Positions 1 to 6,179 of a stretch of 8,945 nucleotides of DNA are shown here, piece by piece. Made by a program: the position numbers and the translations under genes. The stretch is from Thermoanaerobaculia bacterium (GTDB lineage: Bacteria > Acidobacteriota > Thermoanaerobaculia > Multivoradales > UBA5704), in contig JAICSG010000119.1 of assembly GCA_025937035.1 (NCBI GenBank), forward strand, positions 1 through 8,945, in the 5' to 3' direction. Numbering within the stretch: position 1 is the first letter of the stretch; the number at the start of each line of letters is the position of its first letter. Below the pieces are notes generated by a model. The model worked only from the letters and a program-made list of their open reading frames with translations, had not been told where the DNA came from and made no database searches.

Positions 1-896
1 ATGCGTGCTGCAGCCAAGGGGTTACTTCCTCTGAGCGCCTCCTTGGCCCGGTCGAGCAACTCTAAGGCTTCTGAGAATCGCCGTTCCGCGCGCCGGAGAG
101 AGGCCTCCAGATCAAGCATCCGCCACTCGGGAAGTGGGTCGGCGTCTGAGACCGATCCGGCTTTCCAGAGCTTCCAGGCCCTGGCAAAGGCCTTGTCGGC
201 TCCGGCGAAGTCGTTGGCGACCCGGCGGGCGTTGGCGAGGTGGGCCCAGCAGAAGCCTTCGAGGCGCGAGCGCCAGCCTGGCCCGCCCGGAGACTTGGTG
301 GCGATGAGCACGGCGAGGTCCGCCAGATGGAGGGCTTCGTCCGGCTTGTGGGCCGCCGCCCGGATGCTCGCCTCGCAGACGTGCACCGCCAGCGCCCAAT
401 TCTGGAAAGCCGGGAAGGCCGTGACCTGGTCCCGCTGGTCCTGGCGCGGCAGGGCCTTCAGACGCGTCCAGAGCTCCCGCGCCTGCCGCCGGTCCACGTC
501 GGCCTTCCGCTCCCGCCTCTGCCGGGTCATCCCATGCCGGACCCCGTCCAGGAAAATCGCCGTCGCGGCCAGGGAGCTCCGGTGGATGGCGCTCAGCTCC
601 TCGGAGGTGAGGTCCACAGGCGATGAGGGCTCCCGCGGCTCCAGGGGATCGAGCCAGCGATGGAGGTCCAGCAGCGCGTCGACCAGGACCGGCGGATATC
701 CGAGCGCTCCGGCCATGGTGATCAGGTGCTCGCGGGAGAGCCGTCTTTCGCCCGTTTCATAGCGGGAGATCTGGGTGCGGTCGGCCCAACCCAGCCGATC
801 GGCCAGCTTCGCCTGCGTCCAGCCGCGTCTGGAGCGCAGGTACAGAAGAACCAAGGCTTCGGCGGACGGCGGCTTCCTTTCCTTGCGTGACGCCAT
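1..896 (-). CDS. XRE-family transcriptional regulator with TPR-like C-terminal region (partial, 3' end beyond window)
   Basis: An open frame runs leftward from ATG at 896 and is still open at base 1, giving 298 residues without a stop. Residues about 12-70 form a Cro/C1-type helix-turn-helix: GWTQAKLADRLG at 25-36 is the first helix pair, then DRTQISRYETGERRLS at 39-54, the typical recognition helix plus 'YExGxR' turn. The rest is alpha-helical; residues about 205-245 (WAHLANARRVANDFAGA, then FARAW) and 258-288 look like TPR hairpins. It is therefore probably a cytoplasmic DNA-binding repressor or activator with a helical ligand- or protein-binding tail. A purine-rich Shine-Dalgarno (GGAGGAGAGAGGAG on the minus strand) lies just before the ATG. 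The gene diverges from the hybrid kinase at 1081. Target genes and ligand cannot be read from the sequence. The long plus-strand frame over the same bases is its antisense shadow. Confidence 0.9.
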   Translation of the reverse strand, partial: MASRKERKPPSAEALVLLYLRSRRGWTQAKLADRLGWADRTQISRYETGERRLSREHLITMAGALGYPPVLVDALLDLHRWLDPLEPREPSSPVDLTSEELSAIHRSSLAATAIFLDGVRHGMTRQRRERKADVDRRQARELWTRLKALPRQDQRDQVTAFPAFQNWALAVHVCEASIRAAAHKPDEALHLADLAVLIATKSPGGPGWRSRLEGFCWAHLANARRVANDFAGADKAFARAWKLWKAGSVSDADPLPEWRMLDLEASLRRAERRFSEALELLDRAKEALRGSNPLAAAR

Positions 897-947
897 GGAG
901 CTCCTCTCTCCTCCCGGTCCGGTGATGGTCGCGGCTTTTCGACAAAA

Positions 948-963
948 GTCCCTGATCGGGGAC
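948..963. promoter_or_regulatory. 16-base near-perfect palindrome, candidate operator
   Basis: The sequence GTCCCTGATCGGGGAC reads the same on both strands except for one base pair (T/G at positions 6 and 11). It lies in the divergent gap, about 50 bases 5' of the XRE gene, at the expected transcription start of the promoter proposed at 966-994. XRE proteins bind such dyads as dimers and often autoregulate, so an operator for the neighbouring regulator is a reasonable inference. It is untested. Confidence 0.45.
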
Positions 964-965
964 AG

Positions 966-994
966 TTTATACGAGCTTGAAGTTGCTTGTTGAA
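966..994 (-). promoter_or_regulatory. possible sigma-70-type promoter of the XRE gene
   Basis: On the minus strand there is a -10-like TATAAA (966-971) and, 17 bases upstream, a weak -35-like TTCAAC (989-994). The predicted start falls in the palindrome at 948-963, leaving a leader of about 60 bases. The -35 matches consensus poorly. No convincing promoter is visible for the divergent kinase gene. TTGACT at 1038-1043 is -35-like, but no -10 follows at the right distance. Confidence 0.35.
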
Positions 995-1080
995 GGAAAG
1001 TAGGGGCAAGCCCGAGGGAGCTCCGGGTTTCCGGGCCTTGACTTCCCTCACCCGGACGGGCAACGCTGTCCGTCGCCTGG

Positions 1081-3741
1081 ATGATGACAATCAAACCCAA
1101 CCCCGACAGCGGGCTGGTGGCCCGGCGGGTGATCGCCTATGGGGCGGTCGTCCTCGGCTGCCTCGCTCTGGCTCCGTGGGCCGACCGGCTGGACTGGATC
1201 GGCAACGCCTACATCCACTCCCTGCACGAGATGGCGGCCGTGATGCTCGCCCTCGGGGTGGCGGTGATCTCGCTGGTCCGCTTCCACAGCCGGAAGAGCG
1301 ACACCTATCTGCTGATCGGCGCGGCCTTCCTGGGCGTCGCCTTTCTCGACGGCTATCACGCGGTGCAGGCCTCCGACCTGGTGGCGACGACGGGGCCACC
1401 CTGGAGCTGGCTCGCCTCGCGGCTGTACCTGGCGGTCTTTCTGTGGTGGAGCGCGCCGACGCGGCGCTGGGTGCCCGACGAGGCGCGGCTCGACGAGCGG
1501 CGGGTCTATCTGCTGGTGGGAGCGGTCACGCTCGCCTGCTTCGCGTTCTTCACCTTCACGCCCCTGCCGTCCGCCTATCTCCCGGAGCTCGTCCTGCACC
1601 GGCCGGCCGAGCTCCTGCCGGCGCTCTTCTTCCTGCTGGCGTTCGTGCGCCATCTGCGGTGGGGGCGCTGGCGGCAGTGGACCTTCGAGCACTGGCTGAT
1701 GCTCTCCCTGCTGGTCGGGCTGATGGGGCAGGTCGCCTTCATGCCCCTCTCCGCGCGGCCGTTCGACGCGTCGGCCGAGTCGGGCCACCTGGCGAAAAAT
1801 TTGAGCTATCTCTGCGTTCTGGCGGGCCTGCTGGGCAGCATGTACTCCCTGTTCCGGCAGGCGGACGAGAGCGCCGCCACGCTCGCCCGGGTCAACGCCA
1901 AGCTGCAGGCGGAGATCGACGAGCGCACGCACGCCGAGGCCGAGCGCGACCGGTTCTTCGACATCTCGCAGGAGATGCTCTGCATCGCCGGGCTGGACGG
2001 CTATTTCAGGCAGCTCAATCCGGCCTGGGAGAAGGTGCTCGGCTGGACGATCGAGGAGATGAAGTCGCGGTCGTCGCTGGAGCTCATCCACCCCGACGAC
2101 TGGGCCCTGACGAAGGCCGAGGGGCAGCGGCTCCGCCTGGGGGGCGGATCGCGGAGCTTCGAGAACCGCTACCGGACCAAGGCCGGCGACTACCGCTGGC
2201 TCTCCTGGCGGGCGGTCGCCTCGCTCGACCGCGGGCTGATCTTTGCCATCGCCCGCGATGTCGAGGAGGAGAAGCGGGTCGCGCAGCTGAAGAACGATTT
2301 CGTGTCCGTGGTCAGCCACGAGCTGCGGACGCCCCTGACCTCGATCCGCGGCTCGCTCGGGCTGATCGCCGGCGGGGTGGCCGGGGAGCTGCCGGAGAAG
2401 GCGCGCTCGCTGGTCGAGATCGCGGCCAAGAACTGCGAGCGGCTGGTGCGTCTGATCAACGACATCCTCGACGTCGAGAAGGTCGAGTCGGGCAAGATGG
2501 GCTTCCACCTCGCGGCGATCGAGCTGACGCCGCTGATCGAGCGGGCGGTGGAGGACAACCGCGCCTACGCGGAGGGGTATGGGGTCGAGCTGCGGATCAG
2601 GGCCACGGCCGCGGGAGCGCGGGTCTGGGGGGACCCCGACCGCCTGCTGCAGGTGATGACGAACCTGATCTCGAACGCCGTCAAGTTCTCGCCGCGCGGG
2701 GGCGCGGTCGAGATCGTCACCGAGCGGGGGATGGGCGACGTGCGGATCTCGGTGACCGACCACGGCCGCGGCATCCCGCCGGACCTCAGGCCGCGCATCT
2801 TCGAGAAGTTCGCCCAGGCCGACTCTTCCTCGACGCGCGAGAAGGGGGGGACGGGTCTGGGCCTGAGCATCTCCCGCGCCATCATCGAGCGCCATCACGG
2901 GCGGATCGGGTTCACCAGCGAGCCGGGGGTGGCGACGACGTTCTTCTGCGATCTGACGGAGTGGGGGGCCGTGATGGACGGGGCCGTCCCGGAGGCCGGG
3001 GACCGGCCGCGCATCCTGGTCTGCGAGGACGACCGCGACGTGGCCCGCCTGCTCGGCCTGATGCTGGAGCGCGAGGGGTATCAGACCGACGTGGCCCACG
3101 ACGCGACCGAGGCCCGGCGGCTCCTGCGCGAGCGCTCCTACGCCGCCCTCACGCTCGACCTCGTGCTGCCGGACCAGGACGGCGTCACGCTGATCCGCGA
3201 GCTGCGGCGGGAGGAGGCGACGAGCCGGCTGCCGATCGTGGTGGTCTCGGTCCGCGCCGAGGAAGGGGCGGCGGAGCTGAACGGCGGCGCCCTGGGGGTG
3301 GTCGACTGGCTGGTCAAGCCGATCGACGAGGACCGTCTGATGGCGGCCGTGGAGAGGGCGGTCCAGGGCCCGTTCAGCGACCGGACGCGCATCCTCCACG
3401 TGGAGGACGATCCCGATCTCCAGCGGGTGGTGGCGGCGATCGTCGACGGCGACGCCCGCGTCGAGCAGGCGCTCAACCTGGCCGAGGCCCGGGAGCGGCT
3501 GGCCCGCGAGCGCTTCGATCTGGTGATCCTCGACCTCGCCCTGCCCGACGGCTCGGGGCTGGAGCTGCTCCCCTCTCTCGGCAGCCTCGATCCGCCCACG
3601 CCGGTGCTGATCTTCTCGGCCCACGAGGTGGACAAGGCGGTGGCCGGCCGGGTCGCCGCCGTGCTGGTGAAGTCCCAGACCTCGAACCGTGAGCTCCTTG
3701 AGCGCATACGTCTGGCGCTAAAAGGAGCATCTTCCCGATAG
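1081..3741 (+). CDS. Membrane hybrid sensor histidine kinase: MASE3-like sensor, PAS, HisKA, HATPase, REC, REC
   Basis: This 886-aa protein has about eight hydrophobic segments in residues 16-257. HSLHEMAAVMLALGVAV and the following AFLDGYHAV resemble the MASE3 membrane sensor domain. A linker coiled coil (about 262-290) leads to a PAS domain (287-396, with 'LNPAWEKVLGW' and 'HPDD'). HisKA follows (401-467) with phospho-acceptor His413 in SHELRTPL. The ATPase domain (about 512-628) shows the N box around Asn528/Asn532, DHGRGIP at 560-566 and GTGLGLS at 590-596. Receiver 1 (643-763) has Asp693 and Lys746; receiver 2 (769-882) has Asp776/777, Asp818 and Lys864. All catalytic residues are present. 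There is no Hpt or output domain, so phosphate must pass to a partner. ATG 1081 follows an in-frame stop at 1039-1041 but has no clear Shine-Dalgarno; ATG 1084 is equally possible. The sensed signal is unknown. Confidence 0.95.
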   Translation: MMTIKPNPDSGLVARRVIAYGAVVLGCLALAPWADRLDWIGNAYIHSLHEMAAVMLALGVAVISLVRFHSRKSDTYLLIGAAFLGVAFLDGYHAVQASDLVATTGPPWSWLASRLYLAVFLWWSAPTRRWVPDEARLDERRVYLLVGAVTLACFAFFTFTPLPSAYLPELVLHRPAELLPALFFLLAFVRHLRWGRWRQWTFEHWLMLSLLVGLMGQVAFMPLSARPFDASAESGHLAKNLSYLCVLAGLLGSMYSLFRQADESAATLARVNAKLQAEIDERTHAEAERDRFFDISQEMLCIAGLDGYFRQLNPAWEKVLGWTIEEMKSRSSLELIHPDDWALTKAEGQRLRLGGGSRSFENRYRTKAGDYRWLSWRAVASLDRGLIFAIARDVEEEKRVAQLKNDFVSVVSHELRTPLTSIRGSLGLIAGGVAGELPEKARSLVEIAAKNCERLVRLINDILDVEKVESGKMGFHLAAIELTPLIERAVEDNRAYAEGYGVELRIRATAAGARVWGDPDRLLQVMTNLISNAVKFSPRGGAVEIVTERGMGDVRISVTDHGRGIPPDLRPRIFEKFAQADSSSTREKGGTGLGLSISRAIIERHHGRIGFTSEPGVATTFFCDLTEWGAVMDGAVPEAGDRPRILVCEDDRDVARLLGLMLEREGYQTDVAHDATEARRLLRERSYAALTLDLVLPDQDGVTLIRELRREEATSRLPIVVVSVRAEEGAAELNGGALGVVDWLVKPIDEDRLMAAVERAVQGPFSDRTRILHVEDDPDLQRVVAAIVDGDARVEQALNLAEARERLARERFDLVILDLALPDGSGLELLPSLGSLDPPTPVLIFSAHEVDKAVAGRVAAVLVKSQTSNRELLERIRLALKGASSR

Positions 3742-3752
3742 AGCAATTTCCT

Positions 3753-3758
3753 TATAGA
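3753..3758 (+). promoter_or_regulatory. weak -10-like element for peptide gene 1
   Basis: TATAGA lies 6 bases before the first leader hairpin (3765). In the second peptide gene, a consensus TATAAT lies 7 bases before the equivalent hairpin. The shared geometry is the main support, since the base match is only 4 of 6 and no -35 hexamer is visible in the kinase 3' end. Read-through from the kinase gene is an alternative source of transcription. Confidence 0.3.
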
Positions 3759-3764
3759 CTACGT

Positions 3765-3814
3765 CTGGTCATTCCAAAAAGACCAGGCAATCTGGGGATC
3801 GACCCCAGGATTGC
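3765..3814 (+). promoter_or_regulatory. Two back-to-back leader hairpins before peptide gene 1
   Basis: Hairpin A pairs CTGGTC (3765-3770) with GACCAG (3781-3786) around a 10-base loop. Hairpin B starts at the next base: GCAATCTGGGG (3787-3797) pairs with CCCCAGGATTGC (3803-3814) around a 5-base loop, giving 11 pairs with one bulged G. No T-run follows, so it does not look like an intrinsic terminator of the kinase gene. It ends 25 bases before the start codon, just 5' of the ribosome binding site. A similar arrangement precedes peptide gene 2, so a role in mRNA stability or translation control is the better guess. Confidence 0.55.
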
Positions 3815-3839
3815 AACATCCACTGAAAGGATGTGTGCC

Positions 3840-4058
3840 ATGCGTATGAAGTCTGTTTTCAAGCTGTGCCTCGGTGCCCTGATCGCGGTTTCGGCGATGC
3901 TGACCCCGAAGACGACTCACGCCGGGAATCTGTGCATCCTCAGCTTCACGAACCAGAGCGGCGCCACCTGCACCTACGCCGGCATCCAGGGAAACTGCTG
4001 CATCTACACCAGCGACGACGGCAGCCACTGCGACAAGATCTGCAACCCGCCGGCCTGA
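3840..4058 (+). CDS. Secreted cysteine-rich small peptide 1 (knottin-like cysteine order), function unknown
   Basis: The gene encodes 72 aa. Residues 1-28 form a signal peptide: basic start (MRMKSVFK), hydrophobic core LGALIAVSAML, and a THA cleavage site before Gly29. The mature part of about 44 aa has six cysteines (32, 44, 53, 54, 64, 68) spaced C-x11-C-x8-CC-x9-C-x3-C, ending in NPPA. Six cysteines in an exported peptide suggest three disulfides. The order C-C-CC-C-C is that of inhibitor-cystine-knot peptides, but the fold is not shown. I chose ATG 3840 over ATG 3831 because AAAGG at 3826-3830 abuts 3831 but sits 9 bases before 3840, and because this makes the length equal to paralogue 2. 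About 34 of the last 42 residues match that paralogue. GC content is lower than in the flanking genes. I recognise no named family. Confidence 0.85.
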   Translation: MRMKSVFKLCLGALIAVSAMLTPKTTHAGNLCILSFTNQSGATCTYAGIQGNCCIYTSDDGSHCDKICNPPA

Positions 4059-4065
4059 GAAGGAC

Positions 4066-4127
4066 CCAAGCCCTTTCGCACAGCTTGGCTTTCGCCCGCC
4101 GCCCTCGGGGTACCCGGAGGGGCGGGC
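4066..4127 (+). terminator. Stem-loops after peptide gene 1, possible terminator
   Basis: Two inverted repeats follow the stop codon. CCAAGC (4066-4071) pairs with GCTTGG (4083-4088). Then a long G/C-rich hairpin spans 4094-4127: GCCCGC with GCGGGC outside, and CCCTC-GGG-TA-CCC-GAGGG inside with one G/G mismatch and a 2-base bulge. No T-run follows, so classical intrinsic termination is doubtful. It could equally protect the 3' end of the mRNA. Confidence 0.4.
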
Positions 4128-4230
4128 GCACCTCTGCCGGTCTCCCCGGATGCCGTTGAAATTCCAAATTCCGTTCGCGAGTCGCTGGGAAGCGGATTCT
4201 CTCGTCGTTAAATAAATCAGCGAGAGAGAT
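4128..4230. other. Non-coding AT-richer spacer between the peptide genes
   Basis: I see no credible gene here on either strand. The stretch has a 7-base tandem repeat (AAATTCC twice, 4159-4172) and an inverted repeat TCTCTCG (4198-4204) / CGAGAGA (4221-4227) separated by 16 AT-rich bases. The right arm ends 3 bases before the -35 box at 4231. That position suits an activator or repressor site, but no binding protein can be named. Confidence 0.4.
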
Positions 4231-4258
4231 TTGACATATCGAATCTTATCTATATAAT
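4231..4258 (+). promoter_or_regulatory. Consensus sigma-70 promoter of peptide gene 2
   Basis: TTGACA (4231-4236) and TATAAT (4253-4258) match the housekeeping-sigma consensus at all 12 positions, with a 16-base spacer (17 is the usual optimum). The predicted start is near 4265, where the leader hairpins begin, leaving a leader of about 70 bases. In such a G/C-rich region a perfect match by chance is unlikely, and it implies high basal transcription or tight repression. Confidence 0.85.
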
Positions 4259-4265
4259 CCGCCGC

Positions 4266-4311
4266 GGTCCTGAGGATGGGGCCTGCGACCCGGCGATGTA
4301 GCCCGGATCGC
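4266..4311 (+). promoter_or_regulatory. Two leader hairpins before peptide gene 2
   Basis: Hairpin A pairs GGTCC (4266-4270) with GGGCC (4279-4283), including one G-U pair. Hairpin B pairs GCGA-C-CCGG (4285-4293) with CCGG-A-TCGC (4303-4311), four plus four pairs around a C/A mismatch and a 9-base loop. B ends 23 bases before the start codon. The order, spacing and the GGATYGC 3' end of B mirror the leader of peptide gene 1, although these stems are weaker. Confidence 0.45.
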
Positions 4312-4334
4312 ATCTGATGTGAAAGGAAGTAAAG

Positions 4335-4553
4335 ATGTCGAAGAGCATTCTCAAGCTTGGTCTCGGTACTCTGATCGCCCTCTCGACGATGCTGGCTCCG
4401 GCGGCGAGCCACGCGGCCAACCGCCTTTGCCTCTACAGCTTCACGAACCAGACCGGGCAGACCTGCACCTACGCGGGCACGCAGGGCAACTGCTGCGTCT
4501 ACACGGCCCCCGACGGCAGCCACTGCGACAAGATCTGCAACCCCCCGGCCTGA
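4335..4553 (+). CDS. Secreted cysteine-rich small peptide 2 (knottin-like cysteine order), function unknown
   Basis: This 72-aa paralogue of the gene at 3840 has a signal peptide (MSKSILKLGLG, hydrophobic LIALSTML, cleavage near ASHA/A at 27-28). Its mature part keeps the cysteines at residues 32, 44, 53, 54, 64 and 68 with exactly the same spacing, and the same shared blocks: SFTNQ, TCTYAG, QGNCC, DGSHCDKICNPPA. The ATG has a good Shine-Dalgarno (GAAAGGAAG). Differences from peptide 1 lie mainly between cysteines (for example TSDD against TAPD), as expected if the scaffold is retained and the loops vary. The stop codon lies 8 bases from the stop of the convergent diguanylate cyclase, with no clear terminator between them. 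A toxin, bacteriocin, protease inhibitor or extracellular signal are all possible; nothing in the sequence decides. Confidence 0.88.
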   Translation: MSKSILKLGLGTLIALSTMLAPAASHAANRLCLYSFTNQTGQTCTYAGTQGNCCVYTAPDGSHCDKICNPPA

Positions 4554-4561
4554 GAACGGCC

Positions 4562-6175
4562 CTAATCCCGTAAGACAACCCGATTCCGCCCGCCGCCCTT
4601 GGCTTCATAGAGGGCGGCGTCGGCGGCTTCCACGAGATCCTGGGCGGTGGGGCGGGCGGGGTAGACGGCCACGCCGCAGCTCAGGGTGGCGCTCATCTCG
4701 CGGCCTCCCACCAGCAGGCGCAGGCGGGAGAAGCTGTCGCGGATCTCGTCGAGCACCCGGCGGGCCGTGGGGCCGTCGGTGTGGGGGAGGAGCACGGCGA
4801 GCTCGTCCCCGCCGTAGCGGCCGAGCACGTCGGAGCGGCGCAGGCGCTGGCGCAGCAGGCGGGCGAGGCTCTTCAGCAGGCGGTCGCCGCTGGTATGGCC
4901 GAAGGCGTCGTTGATCGACTTGAAGCGGTCGACGTCGATCATCGCGTAGGCCACTTCCCACCCCTCCCGGTCGGCGCGGGAGAGCTCGATCTCGGTCTGC
5001 TGCTTCAGATGGCTGTGGTTGAGCAGGCCGGTCAGGCCGTCGTAGGCGATGCGGGTGGCGAGCAGCCGGCCGCGCCGGGCCCGGGCCTTCACGGCCGCCA
5101 CTAGATGCCCGGTGGCGATCGGCTTGGTGAGGAGCTCGTCGCCGCCGGCGTTGATGGCGGCGATCTGCTGCGCGAGCCCCTCCTCGGCCGAGAGATAGAT
5201 GATGGGGGTGCCGATGGTCCCCTCCTGCTGGCGGAGCACGGCGGCGAGCTCCGGGCCCGTGCAGCCGGGCATGTAGAGGTCCATCAGGATCAGGTCGGGC
5301 TGCAGATGGGAGAGCGGCGCCATCACCACCATGGGATTGCTCTCGATGACCACCTTCATGCCCGCCTCTTCGAGCGCCCGCGCGTAGAGGGTGGCCATCT
5401 CGGCGTCGTCTTCCACGATCAGCACGCGGTAGGGGTCCGCCGGGCTGCCGCCGGTCAGCCGGTCGACCGTCTCGGCCAGCAGGCCGGCCTCCACGGGCTT
5501 GGTGAGGTAGGCGTCGCCCCCCAGGCGCACGGCCTCCAGACGGGCCGCGAGGTCCCCGCGGGAGGAGAGGAAGATCCGCTTCGGAGTCTCGTGGACGGGG
5601 CCGAGGCCGGCGAGTTGGCCGGCGTTTTCAGGGCCTGGCTTCTCCCAGTCGAGGAGGACGGCGGTGGGGGGGCGGCGTGAGATCTCCTCGCACAGGGGGG
5701 CGAGGCTGGCGAAGGCCCGGACCTCGAAGCCGAAGGGGCGGAGCTGGAGGCCGATGAGGTCACGGAGCCCGGGGTCCTCCGACCAGAGGTAGAGGAGCCC
5801 CTCCTCGCCGGCGGTCGGCCCCCGTTCCGGTGAGGCCCCGGCCGCGGTCTCCAGGGGGCGCTCGGCGAGGTCGCGCAGGCGGGTGAGCAGCTTCTCGACC
5901 TCGGCGGCCTCCGGGGGGGAGCCGCCGTCGAGGGAGGCCTTGAGCAGGCCTTCGAGCTGGCGGGAGATCTCGCTGACCTCGGGGACGCCGAAGGTGGCGC
6001 CGGCGCCGGCGAGCGAGTGGGCCAGGCGGTGGAAGGTGCGCAGGGGCTCGAGCCCCCAGCCGGCGTCGCGGGCGGCGTCGCGGGCCGCCTCGACCTCGGA
6101 GACCCGCGCCGGCAGCCGGTAGGCGAAGTAGCGGCGCAGATCCTCGGCGACGTTGCGCTCCCGTGGGGCCGTCAT
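4562..6175 (-). CDS. Diguanylate cyclase with Hpt and two receiver domains (Hpt-REC-REC-GGDEF)
   Basis: This cytoplasmic protein of 537 aa should make cyclic di-GMP from two GTP. Residues about 8-105 form an Hpt domain with His53 in LAHSLAGAGATFG. Receiver 1 (126-240) has Glu133/Asp134, Asp176 and Lys226 but a diverged core. Receiver 2 (249-365) is canonical with VEDD (254-257), Asp299 and Lys351. The GGDEF domain (about 375-535) opens with DGLTGLLNH. Its active-site loop is RYGGDEL, a Leu variant of the usual Phe, with the metal/GTP-binding Asp and Glu kept. An inhibitory I-site RRSD (446-449) sits five residues before GGDEL, so product feedback is likely. The gene starts 4 bases after the stop of the single-domain receiver at 6180-6569, so the two are probably one operon. 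Its Hpt could take phosphate from a hybrid kinase such as the one at 1081. Confidence 0.95.
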   Translation of the reverse strand: MTAPRERNVAEDLRRYFAYRLPARVSEVEAARDAARDAGWGLEPLRTFHRLAHSLAGAGATFGVPEVSEISRQLEGLLKASLDGGSPPEAAEVEKLLTRLRDLAERPLETAAGASPERGPTAGEEGLLYLWSEDPGLRDLIGLQLRPFGFEVRAFASLAPLCEEISRRPPTAVLLDWEKPGPENAGQLAGLGPVHETPKRIFLSSRGDLAARLEAVRLGGDAYLTKPVEAGLLAETVDRLTGGSPADPYRVLIVEDDAEMATLYARALEEAGMKVVIESNPMVVMAPLSHLQPDLILMDLYMPGCTGPELAAVLRQQEGTIGTPIIYLSAEEGLAQQIAAINAGGDELLTKPIATGHLVAAVKARARRGRLLATRIAYDGLTGLLNHSHLKQQTEIELSRADREGWEVAYAMIDVDRFKSINDAFGHTSGDRLLKSLARLLRQRLRRSDVLGRYGGDELAVLLPHTDGPTARRVLDEIRDSFSRLRLLVGGREMSATLSCGVAVYPARPTAQDLVEAADAALYEAKGGGRNRVVLRD

Positions 6176-6179
6176 ACTC

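Noticed and set aside
1..762. Plus-strand open frame of 253 codons at the left edge
   Set aside because: Its translation is Ser/Arg-rich with no domain, while the opposite strand gives a clear XRE regulator open to the window edge.
1048..3624. Minus-strand 858-codon frame opposite the kinase
   Set aside because: It has no domain signature and a His/Arg/Gln-rich composition typical of the antisense of G/C-rich genes.
987..3692. Plus-strand 901-codon frame overlapping the hybrid kinase
   Set aside because: Arg/Gly/Pro-rich low-complexity translation with no motifs; the frame starting at 1081 carries every kinase and receiver motif. Long shadow frames are expected at this GC content.
3765..3814. 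Leader hairpins as an intrinsic terminator of the hybrid kinase
   Set aside because: No T-run follows either stem, and a similar pair occurs before peptide 2 downstream of its own promoter, which fits a leader element better.
3831..3839. Earlier ATG for peptide 1 (adds MCA)
   Set aside because: AAAGG directly abuts this ATG, leaving no Shine-Dalgarno spacing. ATG 3840 has proper spacing and gives the same 72-aa length as the paralogue.
3759..4523. Minus-strand 254-codon frame across both peptide genes
   Set aside because: It runs antisense through two signal-peptide genes and their promoter and hairpins, with no recognisable domain. Its internal repeat is only the mirror of the peptide duplication.
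5105..5680. Plus-strand 191-codon frame inside the cyclase gene
   Set aside because: It is antisense to the two receiver domains and shows no motif of its own.
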